Source of the DNA: Candidatus Aminicenantota bacterium
GTDB lineage: Bacteria > Acidobacteriota > Aminicenantia > UBA2199
Direction: 5' to 3'
Assembly (NCBI GenBank): GCA_020355945.1
Contig: CP070627.1
Location: forward strand, 1,187,696 to 1,196,771
Length of the DNA: 9,076 nucleotides
Shown: positions 5,008 through 9,076 of the stretch, piece by piece
Layout: each line of letters starts with the position of its first letter
Position numbering within the stretch: the stretch's first letter is position 1
Notes under the pieces: model-generated
What the model saw: only the letters and a program-made list of their open reading frames with translations
Databases searched by the model: none
Told to the model about the DNA's origin: nothing
Translations under genes and position numbers: made by a program

Positions 5008-5113
5008 CCGCGAAGGAACGCGAAGAGACGCGAAGGCCCTGGTGGCTTATTTTTATTACGGATAGGAATGAAGGAAACGGATTGACTTATTTTTTCTTCG
5101 CGTCCCTTCGCGG
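5008..5113 (+). repeat. CGCGAAG decamer array and matching inverted arm (REP-like hairpin)
   Basis: Three consecutive decamers CGCGAAGGAA, CGCGAAGAGA and CGCGAAGGCC (5009-5038) face an inverted arm CTTCGCGTCCCTTCGCGG (5096-5113). CCGCGAAGGAACGCGAAG (5008-5025) pairs with that arm at 17 of 18 positions; the second and third decamers can pair with it almost as well. A T-rich run (TTTATTTTTTT, 5114-5124) follows, so on the + strand this could end transcription before the DUF262 promoter, although the loop of about 70 nt is long for a terminator. It resembles intergenic palindromic repeats found in many copies in some genomes. Confidence 0.6.
5044..5082 (+). repeat. Degenerate dispersed repeat, copy 2
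   Basis: This copy resembles 3255-3292 in the same orientation and sits inside the loop of the 5008-5113 hairpin. Both copies carry TTTTTATTAC and AAACGGAT with a variable middle. Only two copies are visible in the window. Confidence 0.45.
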
Positions 5114-5158
5114 TTTATTTTTTTAGCAGTTAGTCTGAATGTTCAGTTATTTCAGTTC

Positions 5159-5187
5159 TTGCAAATTAAAATCCAATGATTTATAAT
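5159..5187 (+). promoter_or_regulatory. Sigma70-like promoter of the DUF262 operon
   Basis: TTGCAA (5159-5164) and a perfect TATAAT (5182-5187) are 17 nt apart. Transcription would begin near 5194, which excludes the upstream ATG at 5176 as a start on this transcript and favours ATG 5212 or 5242. The palindrome CTGAATGTTCAG and a repeated TTCAGTT lie just upstream. Confidence 0.65.
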
Positions 5188-5211
5188 ATGCTTTGGATAT
5201 CCGGTAAAATA

Positions 5212-6384
5212 ATGGAAATCAAAAACGGGAATAAAAGAAATATGAAAGAACATGAGTACAAAGAAATAGACGGAATAGACGAAGAAGAGGATATTGAAGA
5301 GGATTTAAAAGAGCCCTTCGATCCTAAAGAAATAGATACTGTTATTGAACAGAGAAGCCTTGATTCCATTATTGAGCGTATCAAACATAATGAGATTGAT
5401 TTGAACCCGGAATTCCAAAGGCAGGGAAATTTATGGCGTCCCCCGGTAATGAGCCGCTTGATTGAGTCGGTGTTGGTGCGTTTCCCTTTGCCTGCTTTTT
5501 ATTTTGATGCCAGTGACGATGATTGCTGGTTGGTAGTGGATGGTTTGCAGCGATTATGTACCTTTAAGCGTTTTGTGATAGACTGTGAGGAAAAATACAG
5601 GGACCAACCAGGGGAACAGCCACTTAAATTGAAAGGCCTTGAATTTTTAAAAGACTACGAAGGAATGACCTTCCATCAACTTCCCCATAATATGCAGCGT
5701 CGTCTTCGAGAAGCACAAATGACCGCATATTTTATTAAACCTGGAACCCCTAAAGAAGTTAAGTACAGTATTTTCTACCGGATAAATACCGGCGGTTTGA
5801 TCCTTAACCCCCAGGAAATCCGCAACGCCTTAAACCAGGATGGGCATGCCCCAGGCTATCTAAAAGAAATCTCAGAATTGCCTTTGTTTAAAGAGGTGGT
5901 AAATGTCTCTCCCCAGCGAATGCAGGACAAGGAATTAATCCTGAGACACCTGGCTTTCCGTCTGCATCCTTACGAAACTTACAAACCCTCCATGAAAAGT
6001 TTCTTAAATAATGCCATGAAAGAATTAAATGATCTGCCCAAGAAAAAATTAGAACAATTAAAAAATGAATTTATTTCATCACTGGAAATTTCATACCAAC
6101 TTTTTGGCCACCACGTTTTTAGTAAAACCCTGATTACTCCCAAAGGCAAACCTACTCTCAATAGGGGATTATTCGAAGTGTTTACGGTCTTGACAGCAGA
6201 AATACCAGGAGAAAAGAGAGAAAAATTACTTTCACACAAAAAGGAATTCCTGGAAGATTTTAAAACTCTATTACAGGACAGGACCTTTGATCGGTATATC
6301 ACCTCGTCAACAACCGGCAGCACACCGGTTAAAGAACGATTTAGAAAAGTCCAGGCATTGATATCTAAATTTATAGAAAAATGA
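5212..6384 (+). CDS. DUF262 (ParB/Srx-like, GmrSD N-domain type) protein
   Basis: DUF262 proteins have a ParB/sulfiredoxin-like fold. In GmrSD-type restriction enzymes and related phage-defence proteins this domain binds or hydrolyses nucleotides and gates an attached nuclease. From ATG 5212 the product has 390 residues. The domain starts near 45 with SLDSIIERIKHNEIDLNPEFQR, continues with GNLWRPPVMSRLIESVLVRFPLP (72-94), and reaches the signature VVDGLQRLCTF (108-118), the variant here of the usual DGQQR motif (Leu for the first Gln). FYRINTGG further on is also typical. The C-terminal half is helical, and I find no HNH (DUF1524) motif, so unlike GmrD it carries no obvious nuclease. The N-terminus (17-40) is very acidic. 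Starts at 5176 and 5242 are in frame; 5212 agrees with the promoter. The stop overlaps the ATPase start (ATGA). Family is secure, function inferred. Confidence 0.85.
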   Translation: MEIKNGNKRNMKEHEYKEIDGIDEEEDIEEDLKEPFDPKEIDTVIEQRSLDSIIERIKHNEIDLNPEFQRQGNLWRPPVMSRLIESVLVRFPLPAFYFDASDDDCWLVVDGLQRLCTFKRFVIDCEEKYRDQPGEQPLKLKGLEFLKDYEGMTFHQLPHNMQRRLREAQMTAYFIKPGTPKEVKYSIFYRINTGGLILNPQEIRNALNQDGHAPGYLKEISELPLFKEVVNVSPQRMQDKELILRHLAFRLHPYETYKPSMKSFLNNAMKELNDLPKKKLEQLKNEFISSLEISYQLFGHHVFSKTLITPKGKPTLNRGLFEVFTVLTAEIPGEKREKLLSHKKEFLEDFKTLLQDRTFDRYITSSTTGSTPVKERFRKVQALISKFIEK

Positions 6385-7496
6385 TTACATCAATATATAT
6401 AAAGAATTTCAAAGCCTTTAAAGAAGCGGAATTAGCTCCCTCCAATTTAACTCTTTTTGCAGGCCTGAATGGGATGGGAAAAACCTCCTTTATCCAGTCG
6501 CTATTGTTGCTGCGTCAATCATACGAGAAAAAAACTTTACCTGATAAAGGCCTGTTTTTAAATGGAGATTATCTCACTATTGGTGAAGGGAAAGACGCTT
6601 ATTCAGTGGATGCAGAGGGTGATACCATTGGTTTTGAACTGGAGTGGGATGATAAATTTGATGTTAATTTTGAATTTTCCTACTCTCCCAAATCGGATTT
6701 GCAGCCAATAAAATCATTTAATAAACCCGATTCTTTTGATCCTTTTGATACTGCTTTGTTTAACAAAAATTTTCAATACTTGAATGCAGAGCGATTAAGT
6801 CCCAGGGTTCTTTTTCCTACCTCTGTTTATCATGTGGAAGAGCTTCATTCGCTGGGGAGTAAAGGGGAATATACGGCCCATTTTATTGCGGTTAATCAAC
6901 GTGAAACCATCCCGATAAAAGAATTGCGGCATCCTCTTACCAAAAGTTTATCCCTACTTTCCCAACTGGATGCCTGGATGAGTGAATTGGCACCGGGGGT
7001 CAGTTTAAAAACTGTTGTTCACAGGGATATGAACGTTGTTAAACTAAGTTATAAATTTGAAACTTCCGAGGGATATACAGAAGAATTTAAACCCGTTAAT
7101 GTTGGATTCGGGTTAACTTATGTACTGCCGGTGGTAACCGCGGTATTGGCATCGTCTCCGGGTGATTTGCTGATCATTGAGAACCCGGAATCTCACTTGC
7201 ATCCTGCCGGACAAGCTGTAATCGGTAGAATGTGTGCATTAGCAGCGGAAAAAGGCGTACAAATTATCCTGGAAACCCACAGCGACCATATCCTGAACAG
7301 CATCCGCGTGGCGGTTAAGAAAAAAATCCTTTCACCCCAACATGCGGCTGTATATTTTTTTGAACGAGATAGCAATGCCAAAGCACATAAAGTGGATATC
7401 ATTCAGCCTTTTATCGACGAAAACGGTAGGATGGATAAAACACCTGTGGGCTTTTTTGATGAATGGGGGAAGCAACTGGATGAATTGATCAAATAA
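6381..7496 (+). CDS. AAA/OLD-like ATPase with DUF3696-type C-terminus
   Basis: This is an ABC/SMC-class ATPase of the predicted-ATPase group found beside defence proteins; it probably senses or switches the partner proteins by ATP hydrolysis. The 371 residues open with ITSIYIKNFKAFKEAEL (2-18) and Walker A GLNGMGKTS (28-36). YLNAERLSPR (133-142) precedes a signature-like VGFGLTYVLPV (241-251), then Walker B LLIIENPESHLHP (263-275) and the switch histidine in LETHSDHILN (297-306). The end, from about 341, FIDENGRMDKTPVGFFDEWGKQLDEL, matches the DUF3696 pattern of a Gly-Phe-Phe-Asp core. There is no Toprim domain, so it is not a standard OLD nuclease. It overlaps the DUF262 gene by 4 nt and ends 2 nt before the next gene, so the three are surely co-transcribed and coupled. 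Cytosolic, no membrane segments. Confidence 0.92.
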   Translation: MITSIYIKNFKAFKEAELAPSNLTLFAGLNGMGKTSFIQSLLLLRQSYEKKTLPDKGLFLNGDYLTIGEGKDAYSVDAEGDTIGFELEWDDKFDVNFEFSYSPKSDLQPIKSFNKPDSFDPFDTALFNKNFQYLNAERLSPRVLFPTSVYHVEELHSLGSKGEYTAHFIAVNQRETIPIKELRHPLTKSLSLLSQLDAWMSELAPGVSLKTVVHRDMNVVKLSYKFETSEGYTEEFKPVNVGFGLTYVLPVVTAVLASSPGDLLIIENPESHLHPAGQAVIGRMCALAAEKGVQIILETHSDHILNSIRVAVKKKILSPQHAAVYFFERDSNAKAHKVDIIQPFIDENGRMDKTPVGFFDEWGKQLDELIK

Positions 7497-7498
7497 AC

Positions 7499-8155
7499 AT
7501 GGATTTTCTAATCTTTAACGAACTATCCTATCCTTTCAAAAATAAATACGCAGCAAATGAAGGTATTAAAACTTTTATCAAAACATTTGCAGCAGCTTCA
7601 CGCCTGGGAATTAATCAACTAAGACTGCACAAAAATATCGGGGAAAATTTATATAACCTGGAATTAGCTCCCGGTTATTATGTCTCTCATTGGCTGCGTA
7701 CTTCTCCCCATATGGATAAACAGATAAAAGAAAAACCCAGCCCTGGTCCTGGTGGAACAATAGAAGATGAAGCATCAAACGAAGACTTGAGGAACCGTTT
7801 TAAAGAAATTTTAACCACCTCCCCAATGATCACGGATAACGAACCCATTGAAAAAGAAACCAATAAGCGTTCAACTTTTGAAATTTCCATCCCGGGAAAG
7901 TTGCAATTAATGGAAGCTGAAGGCCTGGGGGCGGCTTTCCTACTGGATACAATTGCCTTGAGTTTTCTATCCGGGGATTTTTGGAATACCCATAAAATTG
8001 AAAAATTAAAGCACTATTACATTAAAGATGACGGCAGTGAAATTGTTGATTTTGTTGAAGTCCGGCATACATCACGTCCTGAACATATGCAGCATCACAG
8101 GGAGTGGTTCGAGAAAAAGAAATTAGCAAGCTTAAAAGCCAGTAAAGAATTATAG
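7499..8155 (+). CDS. Unknown third protein of the DUF262-ATPase operon, N-terminal part up to an in-frame TAG
   Basis: I do not recognise this family by name. The 218 codons to the TAG include a start FNELSYPFKNKYAANEGI, a low-complexity hinge around 76-95 (KEKPSPGPGG and acidic residues), and a conserved-looking hydrophobic block GLGAAFLLDTIALSFLSGDFW (142-162), followed by VDFVEVRHTSRPEH (183-196). The segment ends in a basic helix, KKKLASLKASKEL. The gene begins 2 nt after the ATPase stop, so it belongs to the operon. The frame does not end naturally: after TAG (8153-8155) it stays open for 128 more codons that look like real coding sequence. I read it as the front of a 347-codon gene broken by one nonsense mutation, or by a sequencing error. 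It could also be a genuine short protein. Confidence 0.75.
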   Translation: MDFLIFNELSYPFKNKYAANEGIKTFIKTFAAASRLGINQLRLHKNIGENLYNLELAPGYYVSHWLRTSPHMDKQIKEKPSPGPGGTIEDEASNEDLRNRFKEILTTSPMITDNEPIEKETNKRSTFEISIPGKLQLMEAEGLGAAFLLDTIALSFLSGDFWNTHKIEKLKHYYIKDDGSEIVDFVEVRHTSRPEHMQHHREWFEKKKLASLKASKEL

Positions 8156-8542
8156 GAACGCAGAAAGGAATTTTTCCCCCACCTGGTTTTATGCGGCAGT
8201 GTTGAGCAGCAACTGACCAAACATTATGGTATTCGCTCGAAATACTTCAATCAAATTGTGGAAAGGTTAAAACAACTCGATAACTTTGCCAGGGAATGGA
8301 CTTCCGGCGGTTGGAGTGATAAAGACCTTAAACGTTACGGTCTGAACGTCAGCGGCGAGAGTGAGCAAACCATGCAGAATTATGGAAGAGAACGTCGCTT
8401 CCGGTTACCCGACGGAAGGAAAGAATCCTTTGAAAAACATATAAAAACCGGCGACCTTCGTTTCCATTTCTATGCGGATGAAGAGAATCACAGTATTTAT
8501 GTCGGCTATATTGGCCCTCATCTGAGAACCGTTACCGGTTGA
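8156..8542 (+). pseudogene. C-terminal part of the third operon gene, downstream of the in-frame TAG
   Basis: Same frame as the preceding entry, codons 220-347. The sequence is not random: ERRKEFFPHLVLCGSVEQQL, then a helix LKQLDNFAREWTSGGWS, then GLNVSGESEQTMQNYGRERRF, LPDGRKESFEKHIKTG and finally IYVGYIGPHLRTVTG before TGA. Such charged, motif-like blocks, and the absence of any other stop for 128 codons, argue for recent coding function. Alternative initiation inside it is possible only at GTG 8258 (95 codons), which has no good ribosome binding site, so a separate gene is less likely than an interrupted one. It has no close neighbour on its right except the 3' repeat of the opposite-strand gene. 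Confidence 0.7.
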
Positions 8543-8559
8543 GAAATTTTTGCAGCCAT

Positions 8560-8613
8560 TCTCTGCGGTGCATTATTCTAACGAGCCACCTTACTCAAAA
8601 CAACAATAAGGAT
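8560..8613 (-). repeat. Direct repeat, copy D (3' end of the right-edge gene)
   Basis: These 54 nt comprise the last 11 codons plus the stop of the - strand gene and 18 nt of 3' flank. They recur at 4870-4923 in the same orientation with 2 mismatches, 3690 nt away. Copies C and D enclose the DUF262-ATPase operon. Confidence 0.9.
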
Positions 8614-9076
8614 TTCATTTTTGTCTTTATCTTCTTTTATTTGTGCTTCCGGTACTTTTAAGGTAAATCCTTTGGCCTGGAATACCAGGCTCTTGTAGGT
8701 ATCTCCATCCTTTTCTTTAAACGTCATATTATATCCTTTTTTTCCCGGGCCTGTTTCCGTATCAATCCACTCGTATGAAAACACCAGGCGTCGATATATT
8801 GGTGTATCAGCAGTGGTCAATCGGATATCGGCCAATTGAAATGTCTCGATGCCATGGGGAAAAATCTTATCTACCGGGCTGATAACGATCTCTTTGCCCC
8901 GCGGATTTATATCAAGATGTTCCCTGAGTTTAAAGAATTCCAGCACATACTTTCTCCCTTTCCTGTTTTTTATCATTTGGATGGCGTGGTCCCTTTCCTT
9001 GATCACTGCGTCGTGTTTAGCATAAATCCGATCATAGGGGTATCTGGTTTTCAATCGTTGGGCGATGATTTTCTTT
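8578..9076 (-). CDS. Hypothetical protein, C-terminal part; N-terminus beyond the window
   Basis: The frame is open to the right edge: upstream of TTG 9054 it continues K-K-I-I-A-Q-R with no stop, so the true start probably lies outside and about 165 residues are visible. I do not recognise a family. The first visible ~50 residues are helical and highly charged (HDAVIKERDHAIQMIKNRKG), possibly a coiled-coil end. The rest looks beta-rich, with GIETFQLADIRLTTADTPIY and a long alternating strand region RLVFSYEWIDTETGPGKKGY, and ends IVVLSKVAR. No signal peptide can be judged. No catalytic motif is visible. The gene runs towards the DUF262 operon (convergent) and its 3' end is duplicated at 4870-4923. 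The most useful fact is that its 3' end appears to be an insertion target. Confidence 0.75.
   Translation of the reverse strand, partial: KKIIAQRLKTRYPYDRIYAKHDAVIKERDHAIQMIKNRKGRKYVLEFFKLREHLDINPRGKEIVISPVDKIFPHGIETFQLADIRLTTADTPIYRRLVFSYEWIDTETGPGKKGYNMTFKEKDGDTYKSLVFQAKGFTLKVPEAQIKEDKDKNEILIVVLSKVAR

Larger units (their letters stand above)
4924..5158. other. Repeat-rich intergenic region before the DUF262 operon
   Basis: No gene is supported here; the full non-coding gap, including copy C and the module 2 promoter, is about 430 nt. It holds a C-rich then G-rich segment (ACCACCCCCCCAACCCC followed by GGCAAGGGGAGG, about 4957-4984) able to form a short CCCC/GGGG stem, a decamer repeat array forming a large hairpin (5008-5113), the second copy of the degenerate repeat (5044-5082), and CTGAA-TG-TTCAG (5135-5146) just upstream of the promoter. 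This last element is an imperfect palindrome that might be an operator. Confidence 0.5.

Noticed and set aside
5009..5038. CRISPR array
   Set aside because: The CGCGAAG units are contiguous decamers without spacers, and no cas gene is near.
5176..5211. Longer DUF262 start at ATG 5176
   Set aside because: The -10 TATAAT (5182-5187) lies inside it and the predicted transcript begins near 5194, so this ATG would be missing from the message; no ribosome binding site precedes it.
5212..6384. GmrSD-type type IV restriction enzyme
   Set aside because: The DUF262 part fits, but no DUF1524/HNH nuclease motif is present in it or in its neighbours.
6381..7496. OLD nuclease or Septu PtuA
   Set aside because: No Toprim domain follows the ATPase core and no HNH partner is adjacent; the C-terminus matches the DUF3696 pattern instead.
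8153..8155. TAG read as pyrrolysine or a reassigned codon
   Set aside because: TAG terminates other genes in the window normally, and no pyrrolysine genes or signal are visible; a nonsense mutation is simpler.

Overview
The window is AT-rich (roughly 40% GC by eye) bacterial chromosomal DNA. Genes overlap or nearly touch inside operons. Some genes have strong Shine-Dalgarno sites (AAAGGAGG before the nitroreductase, GGAGG before an antitoxin), and promoters look sigma70-like. There are no rRNA, tRNA or phage genes. I cannot name the phylum. The mix of housekeeping genes, toxin-antitoxin modules and GCGAAG-type intergenic repeats resembles environmental, uncultured-lineage genomes, but that is an impression only.

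Region 1 (about 176-3253, + strand) is ordinary metabolism. A trans-polyprenyl diphosphate synthase, a CYTH-domain (CyaB-type) phosphatase or cyclase and a sugar-phosphate nucleotidyltransferase form one tight operon (11-nt overlap, then a 3-nt gap). The second junction lies inside a TGACYAA heptamer tandem repeat. A nitroreductase-family flavoprotein with a very good ribosome binding site follows.

Region 2 (about 3247-4870) holds two type II toxin-antitoxin modules placed tail to tail. Both toxins are PIN-domain (VapC-like) RNases, but the antitoxins are unrelated: a short VapB-like protein of unclear class on the + strand, and a ribbon-helix-helix protein on the - strand. Each module has a recognisable promoter with an inverted repeat over or around it, as expected for autoregulation.

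Region 3 (about 5159-8542, + strand) is a three-gene operon behind its own TTGCAA-N17-TATAAT promoter: a DUF262 (ParB/Srx-like) protein, an AAA/OLD-like ATPase with a DUF3696-type C-terminus, and a third protein I cannot name. The third gene is interrupted by one in-frame TAG; its reading frame is otherwise open for 347 codons. The layout looks like an anti-phage or stress module, but no known system name fits with certainty. A further gene, incomplete at the right edge, is read on the - strand (8578-9076).

The main surprise is structural. The last ~50 bp of the nitroreductase gene recurs just after toxin-antitoxin module 1 (48/50 identical). The last ~54 bp of the right-edge gene, stop codon included, recurs just before the DUF262 operon (52/54 identical). 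Each accessory cassette is therefore bracketed by direct repeats made from the 3' end of its neighbouring host gene, as at attachment sites or after recombination-mediated insertion, yet no recombinase is visible. Module 2 sits between the two duplicated tails. A simple model is an ancestral convergent gene pair, with module 2 between them, that received one cassette at each 3' end.
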